DNA of 64,000 nucleotides from Arthrobacter sp. TPD3018 (GTDB lineage Bacteria > Pseudomonadota > Alphaproteobacteria > Sphingomonadales > Sphingomonadaceae): NCBI GenBank assembly GCA_003075315.1, contig QDFQ01000003.1, positions 186,001 through 250,000 on the forward strand. Reading direction: 5' to 3'. The position numbers were made by a program, and so were the translations under genes. Below the pieces are notes generated by a model. The model saw only the letters and a program-made list of their open reading frames with translations, was not told the DNA's origin and did not search any database. Shown here piece after piece: positions 54,000 to 62,748 of the stretch (position 1 is its first letter; the number at the start of each line of letters is the position of its first letter).

Positions 54000-54194
54000 T
54001 CCTCCCCGCTCGCGGGGAGGGGGACCATGCCAAAGGCATGGTGGAGGGGGAGTGCGGCAGGCGGGATCGTTCACGGAGATCCCCCTCCACCCCTCGGCTG
54101 GTGCCGAGCGGTCCCATTGGCAGGCCGATCATGCCCCCGGCATGATCTGGATTGCCCGGGGGGCAATCCACCTGCCAATCCATGCCGGGGAGGA
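54000..54194. repeat. Large TCCTCCCCG...CGGGGAGGA palindrome, copy 2, with nested insert
   Basis: Outer ends TCCTCCCCGCTCGCGGGGAG and GCCGGGGAGGA, inner arms GGTGGAGGGGGA and TCCCCCTCCACC. Compared with 48226-48355 the right arm is interrupted after GCGGTCCC by a 64-base nested structure (54116-54179). The last bases, GGGGAGGAATACA, form the argF ribosome-binding site. Confidence 0.85.
54116..54179. repeat. Nested three-stem insert inside the argD-argF palindrome
   Basis: Outer stem ATTGGCAGG (54116-54124) with CCTGCCAAT (54171-54179), enclosing two perfect hairpins: GATCATGCC-CCC-GGCATGATC (54127-54147) and TGGATTGCCC-GGG-GGGCAATCCA (54148-54170). As RNA it would be a closed three-way junction. 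Confidence 0.85.
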
Positions 54195-54199
54195 ATACA

Positions 54200-55117
54200 A
54201 TGCGTCATTTCCTGAATCTCACCGATGCCGGCGCCGATGGCGTTGCCGCGATGCTCGACGATGCGCTGACCCGGAAGGCGGCGCGGGCTGGCTGGCCCAA
54301 GGGGCGTGTCGATGCCGACGCACCACTAGCCGGCCATGTGCTGGCGATGATCTTTGAAAAAAACTCGACGCGCACGCGGGTCAGCTTCGACATGGCGATC
54401 CGCCAGCTGGGCGGGACGTCGATCGTGATGGATGCGGGCAGCATGCAGCTCGGCCGCGGCGAAAGCATCGCGGATACGGCGCGCGTGCTGTCGGGCTATG
54501 TCGATGCGATCATGATCCGCACCGATGATCATGCCAAGGTCGAGGATATGGCGCGCCATGCCAGCGTGCCCGTGATCAACGGTCTGACCGATGCCTCGCA
54601 CCCGTGCCAGATCATGGCCGACCTGCAGACGATCCTGGAGGACGGCAAGGCGCTGCCCGGGCTGAAGGTCGCGTGGCTGGGGGATGGTAACAACGTACTC
54701 GCCTCGATCATGGAGGCGGCGGGCCTGATGCAGTTCGACGTCGTCGCGGCCTGTCCGCAGGGCTACCAGCCGAACGAGGCGGACGTCGCGCTGGGCAAGG
54801 GCCGCGCGCGCGTCGTCGGCACCGCGACCGAGGCGGTCGAGGGTGCGGACGTGATCGTCACGGACACGTGGATCTCGATGGGCCAAGCGCATGCCGATAC
54901 CAAGCTTGCCGCGATGATGCCGTTCCAGGTCGACGAGGCCCTGATGGCGCGCGCGAAGTCCGACGCGCGCTTCCTCCACTGCCTGCCCGCGCATCGCGGC
55001 GAGGAAGTGGTCGGTGCGGTGATCGACGGGCCGCAGTCGCTGATCTGGCGCGAGGCGGAAAACCGGCTGCACGCGCAGAAGGCGGTGCTGCGCTGGGTAT
55101 TCGGGCAGATCGGCTGA
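54200..55117 (+). CDS. argF: Ornithine carbamoyltransferase
   Basis: 305 aa. Makes citrulline from ornithine and carbamoyl phosphate. Carbamoyl-phosphate loop STRTR (56-60) in [40 protein letters not shown] and [11 protein letters not shown]. Start ATG 54200 because the family begins [11 protein letters not shown] and a strong GGGGAGGAA lies 6-13 bp upstream, donated by the repeat; the frame extends to 54152 inside the repeat. Confidence 0.97.
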   Translation: MRHFLNLTDAGADGVAAMLDDALTRKAARAGWPKGRVDADAPLAGHVLAMIFEKNSTRTRVSFDMAIRQLGGTSIVMDAGSMQLGRGESIADTARVLSGYVDAIMIRTDDHAKVEDMARHASVPVINGLTDASHPCQIMADLQTILEDGKALPGLKVAWLGDGNNVLASIMEAAGLMQFDVVAACPQGYQPNEADVALGKGRARVVGTATEAVEGADVIVTDTWISMGQAHADTKLAAMMPFQVDEALMARAKSDARFLHCLPAHRGEEVVGAVIDGPQSLIWREAENRLHAQKAVLRWVFGQIG

Positions 55118-55177
55118 GGTCTTCGGGGGGCGGTTCGGCTGCGCGCCGTGCCGCCCCCCACCTCGACAAAACGGCTC

Positions 55178-55200
55178 CTGAGGCGCACCATGTGCCTCAA
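55178..55200 (+). promoter_or_regulatory. Hairpin in the argF-amidohydrolase gap
   Basis: TGAGGCGCA-CCA-TGTGCCTCA forms a 9-bp stem with one G:T pair, 16 bp before the next ATG, followed by AGTAACGGAGCC. CTCAAGTAACG also occurs at 48280 inside the other large palindrome. Function unknown. Confidence 0.3.
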
Positions 55201-55216
55201 GTAACGGAGCCTATTC

Positions 55217-56431
55217 ATGTCCCTAGACGAGACGTTTTCCACCGACTGGGCCGCTGCGGGCGAAGCGGGGCTGGACGATACGATCGCATTGCGCCGTGCG
55301 ATCCATGCCGAACCGGAGGTCGGACTGCACTGTCCGCTGACCACCGCGAAGATCAAGGCGGCGCTCGCCGGCCTTCCGCTCAAGATTCACGACAGCACGT
55401 CCACCACCGGCTTCATCGCGATCCTGAAGGGGCAGGCGGGCGATAACGGCCGCACCGTGCTGTTGCGCGGCGACATGGATGCGCTGCCGATGCAGGAGGA
55501 GACGGGGCTGCCCTTCGCCAGCACCATCCCCGGCCGCATGCATGCCTGCGGGCACGATTCGCACACCGCGATGCTGGTCGGCGCGGCCAAGGCGCTGTGC
55601 GCGCGCCGGGAGAGCCTGCCGGGCACGATCGTCTTCATGTTCCAGCCGGGCGAGGAGGGCTATCACGGCGCCCGCTTCATGATCGACGACGGGCTGCTCG
55701 CCATCGCCAAGCCCGATGCGGCGTTCGCGCTGCACATCACGCCCAATGCGCCCGCGGGTGTCGTCGTGACTCGCGGTGGGCCGATCATGGCGTCGGCGGA
55801 CACGATCCACGCGACGATCCGCGGCGCGGGCGGGCATGCGGCGATGCCGCACGATTGCATCGATCCGATCCCCGTCGCCTGCGAGATCGTCACCGCGCTG
55901 CAGACCTTCATCGCGAGGGCCATTCCCGTCACCGATCCTGCCGTGCTGTCGGTGACGAAGATCCAGGCGGGGTCGGCGCACAATATCGTGCCGGGCGAGG
56001 TGACGATGCTTGGCACGCTGCGCACGCTGTCGGAGGGCACGCGGGCGACGATGCAGGCGGCGTTCCAGCGGATCGCGGAGCATATCGCCGCCGCGCATGG
56101 CGCGACCGCGGAGACGCGGATCGAGGCGGGCTATCCAGTGACGGTCAACGATCCCCGCGGCGCGGCGTTGATCGAGGGCGTTGCGGGCACGCTCGGCCAG
56201 CCCTTTGCGACGATGCCGCAGCCGATGATGGGCGCGGAGGACTTTTCATACGTGCTGCGCGAGACGCCCGGTGCCTTCGCCTTCATCGGCGTCGCGCCGA
56301 AGGGCAGCGACCCCGCGACCAATCCGCCGCTGCACAATACGCGGATGACGATCGAGGAATCGGTGATGGCGAAGGGGGTGGCGATGCATTGCGCGATCGC
56401 GACGCGGTTCCTGGAGAGCGGGTTCGATTGA
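55217..56431 (+). CDS. M20D-family amidohydrolase (hippurate hydrolase-like)
   Basis: 404 aa cytosolic metallo-amidohydrolase. TVLLRGDMDALPMQEETGLPF, HACGHDSHTAMLVGAAKAL, FMFQPGEEGYHGARFMIDDG, MASADTIHATIRGAGGHAAMPHDCIDP and MMGAEDFSYVLRETPGAFAFIG contain the di-metal Cys/His/Glu ligands of subfamily M20D. Removes the N-acyl group from N-acyl amino acids; exact substrate unknown. Placed after argD-argF, where an acetyl- or acyl-amino-acid deacylase makes metabolic sense, but ArgE proper belongs to another M20 branch. Confidence 0.92.
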   Translation: MSLDETFSTDWAAAGEAGLDDTIALRRAIHAEPEVGLHCPLTTAKIKAALAGLPLKIHDSTSTTGFIAILKGQAGDNGRTVLLRGDMDALPMQEETGLPFASTIPGRMHACGHDSHTAMLVGAAKALCARRESLPGTIVFMFQPGEEGYHGARFMIDDGLLAIAKPDAAFALHITPNAPAGVVVTRGGPIMASADTIHATIRGAGGHAAMPHDCIDPIPVACEIVTALQTFIARAIPVTDPAVLSVTKIQAGSAHNIVPGEVTMLGTLRTLSEGTRATMQAAFQRIAEHIAAAHGATAETRIEAGYPVTVNDPRGAALIEGVAGTLGQPFATMPQPMMGAEDFSYVLRETPGAFAFIGVAPKGSDPATNPPLHNTRMTIEESVMAKGVAMHCAIATRFLESGFD

Positions 56432-56465
56432 GGGAGGGCGGGTGACGGGCTGCTATCCGCTAACC

Positions 56466-56550
56466 CGTCACCCCGGCCGAAGAGCCGGGGTCCCGCTTCT
56501 TTTCCGGCCCTGGCGAAACAGCGGGACCCCGGGTCAGGCCCGGGGTGACG
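56466..56550. repeat. Intergenic palindrome, CGTCACCCCGG...GGTCCCGC type
   Basis: CGTCACCCCGGCCGAAGAGC, GGGGTCCCGC, GCGGGACCCCGGG, CCCGGGGTGACG. Subtype of 30948, 37629 and 41990. Between convergent genes. Confidence 0.87.
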
Positions 56551-56577
56551 AAGTGGGTGTGGCGGCTCTTTCTGCCG

Positions 56578-57552
56578 TCACTTCTTAATCAGGCCGATCT
56601 CCACCAGCCGTTCGTGCAGGTAATCGTGCGCGGTGATCGGCGTGGGATAGCGGTTCGGGCGTTCGGCACTGATCGTCTCCGGCAGCGTCTCGATCAGGAA
56701 ATCGGGCGCGGGGTGCAGGAAGAAGGGCATGGAATAGCGCGAATGGCCGCGGCGTTCGACCGGCGGGTTGACGACGCGGTGCGTGGTCGACGGCAGGACG
56801 TGGTTGGTCAGCCGCTGCAGCATGTCGCCGACGTTGACGACCATCGCGCCTTCGGGCGGCTTGATCGCCAGCCAGTCGCCGGTGTTCTTGTCGAGCAGTT
56901 CGAGGCCCGCTTCCTCGGCGCCGAGCAGCAGCGTGATGAGGTTGATGTCCTCATGCGCGCCGGCGCGTACGCCCTCCGCATCGGCGGGGATGGGGGGATA
57001 GTGCAGCAGGCGCAGCACGCTGTTGCCGTCCTTCACCGCAGGGTCGAACCAGTCGGGGGCGAGGCCCAGATGGCGCGCGATCGCAGACAGCAGCTTGTCG
57101 CCTGCGCGATCGAAGGCGGTGAACAGTTCGAGGAACGTGTCCTTGAACCCCTCGGGCCGCGCCGGCCAGATGTTGGGTGCCATGCTGTCGGCGTAGCGAT
57201 GCCCCTCCGGCAGATTGCGGCCGATATGCCAGAATTCCTTGAGGTCGACGTGCTTGGCGTCCTTGGCAATCTCCGTCTTGAACGGGGTGTAGCCGCGCGC
57301 GCCGCCGCCGCCTGCGACGAAATAGTCGCGCTTTTCCGCCTCGGGCAGCGCGAACAACGCCTCGGTTTCGGACCAGGCACGGTCGATCAGGTCCTGCGAG
57401 ATGCCGTGGTCGGCGACGATCGCGAAGCCGAATCGTTCGAACGATTCGCCGAATGCCTTGGCGAAGCCGTCGGGGTCGCGCGCCTGGTCGGCGAGGCTAA
57501 GCGTCGGAACCTGTGCGTCCAGCGCGGTTGGGGTGTCGAGCATAAGGGCCAT
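56578..57552 (-). CDS. 2-oxoglutarate/Fe(II) dioxygenase, isopenicillin N synthase family
   Basis: 324 aa. DIOX_N-like start (TPTALDAQVPTLSLAD...GFAIVADHGISQDLIDRAW) and a 2OG-FeII_Oxy core with iron ligands H200-E-D202 (AGAHEDINLITLLL) and H258 (STTHRVVNP), and R272-x-S274 for 2-oxoglutarate (HSRYSMPFFLHP). Related bacterial enzymes are of unknown substrate; ethylene-forming and plant-hormone oxygenases share the fold. Start taken at ATG 57552 (MALMLDTP), with ATG 57543 an equal alternative; the frame runs to 57663. Confidence 0.88.
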   Translation of the reverse strand: MALMLDTPTALDAQVPTLSLADQARDPDGFAKAFGESFERFGFAIVADHGISQDLIDRAWSETEALFALPEAEKRDYFVAGGGGARGYTPFKTEIAKDAKHVDLKEFWHIGRNLPEGHRYADSMAPNIWPARPEGFKDTFLELFTAFDRAGDKLLSAIARHLGLAPDWFDPAVKDGNSVLRLLHYPPIPADAEGVRAGAHEDINLITLLLGAEEAGLELLDKNTGDWLAIKPPEGAMVVNVGDMLQRLTNHVLPSTTHRVVNPPVERRGHSRYSMPFFLHPAPDFLIETLPETISAERPNRYPTPITAHDYLHERLVEIGLIKK

Positions 57553-57867
57553 CCGTTTGATCAGGCGAGCGATATAGGACGCCGCGCCGACCGCGTCACG
57601 CCCGCATGTCACGCGACGGTCATGGTGCGAACGACCTAGGATGGACGGCGATCGCACGGTCATGATGAACGGCCGCGTAACCTCATATCATCGGCTCGGC
57701 GCGCGCGTCAGCCGGTTGATCGCGGGAGCCATGCCCCATGGGTTGTGGATGCGCATCGATTGCAGGCAGAGACTGCGCGTCTGGGGCGCGGTGGGGCTGC
57801 GAATCACGACGATTGGATTACGGCCGGACCCGGTCACCCGGGTAGCGGCGCATCGCACTGGGGTCTG

Positions 57868-59025
57868 ATGAACAGCTTCGTTTCCATGAGCGCTCGACTC
57901 GGTAACCGCATCCGTTCGCTTTTCGTCGCACGCGACGTCCTGTTTCACGATGGCAATGCGCTGCGCCGCGTCAGCCTGACCGGCCGTCGGCAAGCGACGC
58001 TCGCGGCGGCGGCGACGCTGACCCTCGGGTTTTCGGGCTATGGCGCGGCACAGGCCGCACAGCTGGTCGTCGCGCCGGCGCATGACGCCCGCGTTTCGGG
58101 CATGGAGCACCGGCTCGACGCGATGCAGGCCCGCGTGTCGCACATTCGTGACGTCGCCCGCCTGCATGCCGAGCGGATCGAACAGCGCCAGGCGCTGATC
58201 ACCGCGGCGCTGACCGGCAAGGGTGACGAGGCCGAACTGGCGCTCGCGACGCTCGCGATCGATCCCACCGCCGATCGCCTCGCCGCCGATGTCGTCAAGC
58301 CGCTGGTGAAGGTGGAAGGGCGCCAGGCCCAGCTGGCCGACGCCGCGCAGAGGGTGGTGGACCAGCGCCTCGCCAAGGCGAATGCGACGCTCAAGACGCT
58401 TGGCGTCGCCAGCCGCGTGAACGCCAAGGCGATGGGCGGCCCGATGCTGGAGGCCAATGGCGCGGAAGCGCAGGCGGACCTGAAGGCCGATGCGCAGTTC
58501 CGCACGCTGTTCCAGAGCTGGAAGAAGCTCGACACGCTGCAGCAGGGTGCGATCGCCATTCCATCGGTGCAGCCGGTGCAGCACCTGCAGTTCACCAGCA
58601 ACTTCGGCATCCGCTCCGACCCGTTCCGCGGCACCGCGGCGATGCATGCGGGCGTCGACATCCCTGGCCCGGTCGGTACGCCGATCTATGCGACCGCCGA
58701 CGGCATCGTCGATCACGCCGGCCGCCAGGGTGGTTACGGCAATCTGGTCGAGATCAACCACGGCAAAGGCATCGCGACCCGCTACGGCCACCTGTCCAAG
58801 ATCCTCGTCGCCGATGGCGCGCGCGTGACGCGCGGCCAGCTGATCGCGCTGATGGGGTCGACCGGCCGCTCGACCGGCCCCCACCTGCATTATGAAGTCC
58901 GTATCGACGGCCATGCGGTGAACCCGGTGCCGTTCCTGACCACCGCCGATTACCTGCTCGCCGCGCAGGACCGTGCGGTTCATGCGATCCCGGTATCGAC
59001 CGACGGTCCCGCCGCGCAGGATTGA
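57868..59025 (+). CDS. M23 (LytM) metallopeptidase with coiled coil
   Basis: 385 aa. One N-terminal transmembrane segment (about 43-62, TLAAAATLTLGFSGYGAAQA), a coiled coil (75-215) and a LytM domain: H260 and D264 (MHAGVDIPGPVGTPIYA), H308 (ATRYGHLSK) and H339/H341 (GPHLHYEVRIDGHAVNP). All zinc and catalytic positions are present, so it should cut peptidoglycan cross-bridges rather than act as an inactive EnvC-type activator. Start ATG 57868; ATG 57886 is possible. Confidence 0.92.
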   Translation: MNSFVSMSARLGNRIRSLFVARDVLFHDGNALRRVSLTGRRQATLAAAATLTLGFSGYGAAQAAQLVVAPAHDARVSGMEHRLDAMQARVSHIRDVARLHAERIEQRQALITAALTGKGDEAELALATLAIDPTADRLAADVVKPLVKVEGRQAQLADAAQRVVDQRLAKANATLKTLGVASRVNAKAMGGPMLEANGAEAQADLKADAQFRTLFQSWKKLDTLQQGAIAIPSVQPVQHLQFTSNFGIRSDPFRGTAAMHAGVDIPGPVGTPIYATADGIVDHAGRQGGYGNLVEINHGKGIATRYGHLSKILVADGARVTRGQLIALMGSTGRSTGPHLHYEVRIDGHAVNPVPFLTTADYLLAAQDRAVHAIPVSTDGPAAQD

Positions 59026-59037
59026 TCGACCCAAGCT

Positions 59038-59141
59038 CGTCATCCCGGCGAACGCCGGGATCCATGGTGTCGATAGTTGACGTGGCGCGCGAGCCGCCCG
59101 CTGCCGTGCGTCCATGGATCCCGGCGTTCGCCGGGATGACG
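59038..59141. repeat. Intergenic palindrome, CGTCATCCCGGCG...CCATGG type
   Basis: CGTCATCCCGGCGAACGCCG, GGATCCATGG, CCATGGATCCCGGCG, CGCCGGGATGACG. Arms pair over about 30 bases and match the element at 29115; only the central loop differs. Confidence 0.88.
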
Positions 59142-59271
59142 AGACGGGGCGAAGGCATCGTCAGTCGCCTACCAGCCTTTCATCTATCACGTCGGCCCTC
59201 GCACGGATGATGACGAAGGCGCGGTGGCATAGCCGGTTGCCCCACCCGCATCCCACGCCTATCTCGGCGGC

Positions 59272-59604
59272 ATGACCCAGCCCGATATCGCCCTCACCCC
59301 CGCTGCCGCCGCGCGCGTCGCGGCGATCGCGGGCAAGCAGAACAAGCCTGCCATCCTGCGCCTGTCGGTCGATGGCGGCGGCTGTTCGGGGTTCCAGTAC
59401 AAGTTCGGCTTCGCCGACGCGCCCGAGGGTGACGACACGATCGCGGAGACGGATGGCGTCCGTCTGGTCGTCGACAGCATTAGCCTGGATCTCGTGCGCG
59501 GGTGTCAGGTCGATTACGTCGAATCGCTGGGCGGTGCGGCGTTCCGCGTCGACAATCCCAATGCGGCGTCGGGCTGCGGCTGCGGCTCCAGCTTCGCGGT
59601 CTGA
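59272..59604 (+). CDS. erpA: Iron-sulfur cluster insertion protein (A-type carrier)
   Basis: 110 aa. HesB/IscA fold with the three cluster cysteines C38 (VDGGGCSGFQYKF), C102 and C104 (SGCGCGSSF). GCQVDYVESLGGAAFRVDNPNA is typical for ErpA. Delivers Fe-S clusters to apo-enzymes. Start ATG 59272. xthA starts five bases after its stop. Confidence 0.94.
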   Translation: MTQPDIALTPAAAARVAAIAGKQNKPAILRLSVDGGGCSGFQYKFGFADAPEGDDTIAETDGVRLVVDSISLDLVRGCQVDYVESLGGAAFRVDNPNAASGCGCGSSFAV

Positions 59605-59609
59605 CGGCG

Positions 59610-60380
59610 GTGAAGCTCGTCACCTATAACGTCAACGGCATCAAGGCGCGGCTGCCGCGGCTGATCGAGTATCTAACCGAACAGCAGCCCGATGTCGTCT
59701 GTTTGCAGGAACTAAAGACCACCGACGATACCTTCCCGATCGCCGATATCGAGGCGGCGGGCTATGGCGCGGTGTGGCACGGGCAGAAGGGGTTCAACGG
59801 CGTCGCCGTGCTCGCCAAGGGGCAGACCCCGATCGAGACGCAGCGTGATCTCGACGGCGAACCGGAAGACGAGCACAGCCGTTATCTGGAATGCGCTGTC
59901 GATGGCCTGATCGTCGCGTCGATCTATCTGCCCAACGGCAATCCGCAGCCGGGACCGAAGTTCGACTATAAGCTGCGCTGGATGGAACGGCTCGCCAGCC
60001 GCGCGCGCGCGCTGCTGGAGGCCGAGGTGCCAACGGTGCTGATGGGCGATTACAACGTCATCCCCAATGACGACGACACCTTTTCGGTCCGGGCGATGGC
60101 GAACGATGCGCTGATGCAGCCCGAAAGCCGCGCCGCGTACCGCCGATTGCTGGCGCAAGGGTGGACCGACGCGTTGCGGACGCGCAAGCCCAATGGCGGC
60201 GTGTGGACCTTCTGGGACTATCAGGCCGGGGCGTGGCAGCGCGACGCGGGGTTCCGGATCGATCACCTGCTGCTCAGCCCGCAGGCGGCGGACCGGTTGC
60301 AGGACGCCGGCGTCGACAAGGACTATCGCGGCCGCGAAAAGGCGAGCGACCACGCACCCACCTGGGTACGACTGTCGTGA
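59610..60380 (+). CDS. xthA: Exodeoxyribonuclease III (AP endonuclease)
   Basis: 256 aa, GTG start. Base-excision repair nuclease that cuts 5' of abasic sites. VKLVTYNVNGIKARLP with N7, CLQELK with E34 (metal), MGDYNVIPNDDD, and the terminal SDHAPTWVRL with the catalytic Asp-His pair. The longer frame from 59502 overlaps erpA and is not used. The stop overlaps the GTG of the next gene. Confidence 0.96.
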   Translation: MKLVTYNVNGIKARLPRLIEYLTEQQPDVVCLQELKTTDDTFPIADIEAAGYGAVWHGQKGFNGVAVLAKGQTPIETQRDLDGEPEDEHSRYLECAVDGLIVASIYLPNGNPQPGPKFDYKLRWMERLASRARALLEAEVPTVLMGDYNVIPNDDDTFSVRAMANDALMQPESRAAYRRLLAQGWTDALRTRKPNGGVWTFWDYQAGAWQRDAGFRIDHLLLSPQAADRLQDAGVDKDYRGREKASDHAPTWVRLS

Positions 60381-61171
60381 GGCGCAGCGCGGCGGCGCTG
60401 CTCGCGCTTGCCGTCGCGATGCCTGCCGCTGCGCAGAACCGGGAGTTCTGCCCGGAGCGGCCGGGCCTCGAAACGCAGGCCTGTATCGTCGATCGCGGAC
60501 GCGTGACTATCGAATCGAGCCTGATCGACTGGACACGCGATCGGCAGAGCGATGGCGTGACCGATACGATCCTGATCGCCGACACGCTGGTCCGTGTCGG
60601 CGTGACCGATCGCCTGGAACTGCGCGCGGGCTGGCAGCCGTTCGGCCATGAGCGGACGCGCGATACGGCGACCGGCGATATCGATCGGGCCGATCGCGTC
60701 GGTGATGCGGTGATCGGGCTGAAGGCGTCGCTGTTGCATCCCGACGGCAAGGGCCTGTCGATCGCGGTTCTGCCATCTGTGACGCTGCCGGTCGGGCGGC
60801 AGCCGATCGGCGCCGGCCGCGCGCAGCCGAGCCTGCTGCTGCCGCTGTCGTACGATGTGTCCGACACGGTCGAAATTGCCGTCACGCCGGCGATCCGCGC
60901 ACTGGCCAACGAGGATTCAGGGGGGCAGCATGTGCGCTACGGCGCCGCGGCGGGCGTCACGGTGAAGCTGAGCGAGGCGGTATCGGTCGGCGCGGACGCG
61001 TCGCTTGCACGCGATCAGGACCCCAGCAACCACACGACGCGGGCGCGGGCCGCGATGACGCTGGCATGGCAGCCGAAGGACGATTGGCAGTTCGATACGT
61101 CGGCGATCGCCGGTCTCAATCGCGACACGCCGGATGTGCAACTGATCGCGGGTGTAGCGCGCCGGTTCTGA
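60377..61171 (+). CDS. Exported outer-membrane transporter-like protein (phenol MetA-pathway type)
   Basis: 264 aa from GTG 60377 overlapping the xthA stop (GTGA). Signal peptide RRSAAALLALAVAMPAAAQN; then regularly spaced amphipathic strands, DRQSDGVTDTILIADTLVRVGVTDRLELRAGWQPFG, GDAVIGLKASLL, SIAVLPSVTLPVG, RYGAAAGVTVKLSEAVSVGADASLA, ending with Phe (IAGVARRF). The pattern matches proteins annotated as putative MetA-pathway of phenol degradation, which are outer-membrane barrels without proven function. Confidence 0.8.
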   Translation: MRRSAAALLALAVAMPAAAQNREFCPERPGLETQACIVDRGRVTIESSLIDWTRDRQSDGVTDTILIADTLVRVGVTDRLELRAGWQPFGHERTRDTATGDIDRADRVGDAVIGLKASLLHPDGKGLSIAVLPSVTLPVGRQPIGAGRAQPSLLLPLSYDVSDTVEIAVTPAIRALANEDSGGQHVRYGAAAGVTVKLSEAVSVGADASLARDQDPSNHTTRARAAMTLAWQPKDDWQFDTSAIAGLNRDTPDVQLIAGVARRF

Positions 61172-61206
61172 GTTTCGATCAAGGCTCAGCGATCGTAGCT
61201 TTGCTT

Positions 61207-61286
61207 CGTCACCCCGGACGTGATCCGGGGGCCCGCTATCGTAAACCGCAGAAGAAGCGTCATCCCGGCTCAAGGCCGGGATGACG
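61207..61286. repeat. Intergenic palindrome, CGTCACCCCGG type, right half altered
   Basis: Left CGTCACCCCGGACGTGATCC, GGGG; right half CGTCATCCCGGCTCAAGGCC then GGGATGACG. The right inner hairpin is a complete CGTCA...TGACG unit of its own, suggesting a composite of two subtypes. Confidence 0.82.
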
Positions 61287-61356
61287 GAGGGAAGCGACCT
61301 ACCCACGCCCCGACCAACCGCCTATACCCCGGTCCGATAACGACAGAGGGGAAGAC

Positions 61357-62748
61357 ATGAGCCTGTTCCGCCGCAAGACGATCCAGCCACAGCCGCCGGG
61401 CCAACAGCTCGCGCGCACGCTCGGCTGGCCGCATCTGGTGGCGCTGGGCGTCGGCGCGATCGTCGGCACCGGCATCCTGACGCTGATCGGTGTCGGCGCG
61501 GACCGGGCGGGTCCGGCGGTGATCCTGTCGTTCGTCGTCGCTGGTGCGATCTGCGCCTGCGCGGCGCTCTGCTATGCCGAGATGGCGACGATGATCCCCG
61601 CGTCGGGATCGGCCTATACCTATAGCTATGCCGTGCTGGGCGAAGTGATCGCCTGGGTCGTCGGCTGGAGCCTGATCCTCGAGTATTCGCTGGTCGTCTC
61701 GACCGTCGCGGTCGGCTGGTCGGGCTATGCGGTGGGGTTCCTGAAGGGGCTCGGCATCGTCGTGCCCAATGCGCTGGCCAACGGGCCGGGCCTGGGCGGC
61801 GTCGTCAACCTGCCGGCGGTGGGGATCATCGCGGTGGTCGCCGGGCTGCTGATGCTCGGCACGCGGGAAAGCGCGCGGATCAACACCGCGCTGGTCGTGC
61901 TGAAGATCGTGACGCTCGCGCTGTTCGTCGCGGTGGCGCTGCCGCATTTCGACGTGGCCAACCTGCACCCGTTCGCACCCTTCGGCTATGGCAGCCCCGA
62001 GCATGCGAACGGCGTGAAATATGGCGTGATGGGCGCCGCGGCGATCATCTTCTTCGCCTTCTACGGCTTCGATGCCATCTCGACCGCGGCGGAGGAGGCG
62101 AAGAATCCCGAGCGCGATCTGGCGATCGGCATCGTCGGATCGATGATCGCCTGCACCGCCATCTATATGATCGTCGCCGCCGTGGCGGTGGGGGCGCTCA
62201 GCTACACGCGCTTCGGCTCCAGCCCGGAACCGCTGGCGCTGATCCTGCGGGAGATCGATCAGGGCGGTATCGCGACGATCGTCGCGGCGGCGGCGGCGGT
62301 CGCGCTGCCGACGGTGTTGCTCGCCTTCCTGTACGGGCAGAGCCGCATCTTCCTGGTCATGGCGCGCGACGGCTTCCTGCCGCAGAGCCTGGCGAAGGTA
62401 TCGAAGCGCGGGACGCCGGCACGGATCACCGCGATGACTGCGGTGTTCGTCGCCGCGATCGCCGGTCTGGCGCCGCTCGACGTCATCGCCAGCCTCGCCA
62501 ATGCGGGTACGTTGTGCGCCTTCGTCGCGGTCGCTGCCTGCGTGCTGGTGCTGCGCCGCCGCGACCCCGCCGCGCGCCGGCCGTTCCGCACGCCGCTCGC
62601 CTGGGTCGTGGCGCCGCTCGCCATCTTGGGCTGCTGCTATCTGTTCACCAGCCTGCAGGTGGTGACGCAGATCGCGTTCCTTGGCTGGAACGCCTTCGGT
62701 CTGCTCGTCTACTTCCTCTACGCGCGCGGTCGGGCGCAGATCGCGTGA
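61357..62748 (+). CDS. Amino-acid permease, APC superfamily (CAT-like)
   Basis: 463 aa, 12 transmembrane helices. LGWPHLVALGVGAIVGTGILTLIGVGADRAGPAVILSF is the APC start with the G-x-I-x-G-T-G-I loop; CYAEMATMIPASGSAYTYSY, FFAFYGFDAISTAAEEAKNPERDLAIGI and LYGQSRIFLVMARDGFLPQSLAKVSKRGTP match the cationic amino-acid transporter (YfnA/CAT) branch. Start ATG 61357 with AGAGGGGAAG upstream. mtnP begins inside its stop codon region. Confidence 0.93.
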   Translation: MSLFRRKTIQPQPPGQQLARTLGWPHLVALGVGAIVGTGILTLIGVGADRAGPAVILSFVVAGAICACAALCYAEMATMIPASGSAYTYSYAVLGEVIAWVVGWSLILEYSLVVSTVAVGWSGYAVGFLKGLGIVVPNALANGPGLGGVVNLPAVGIIAVVAGLLMLGTRESARINTALVVLKIVTLALFVAVALPHFDVANLHPFAPFGYGSPEHANGVKYGVMGAAAIIFFAFYGFDAISTAAEEAKNPERDLAIGIVGSMIACTAIYMIVAAVAVGALSYTRFGSSPEPLALILREIDQGGIATIVAAAAAVALPTVLLAFLYGQSRIFLVMARDGFLPQSLAKVSKRGTPARITAMTAVFVAAIAGLAPLDVIASLANAGTLCAFVAVAACVLVLRRRDPAARRPFRTPLAWVVAPLAILGCCYLFTSLQVVTQIAFLGWNAFGLLVYFLYARGRAQIA

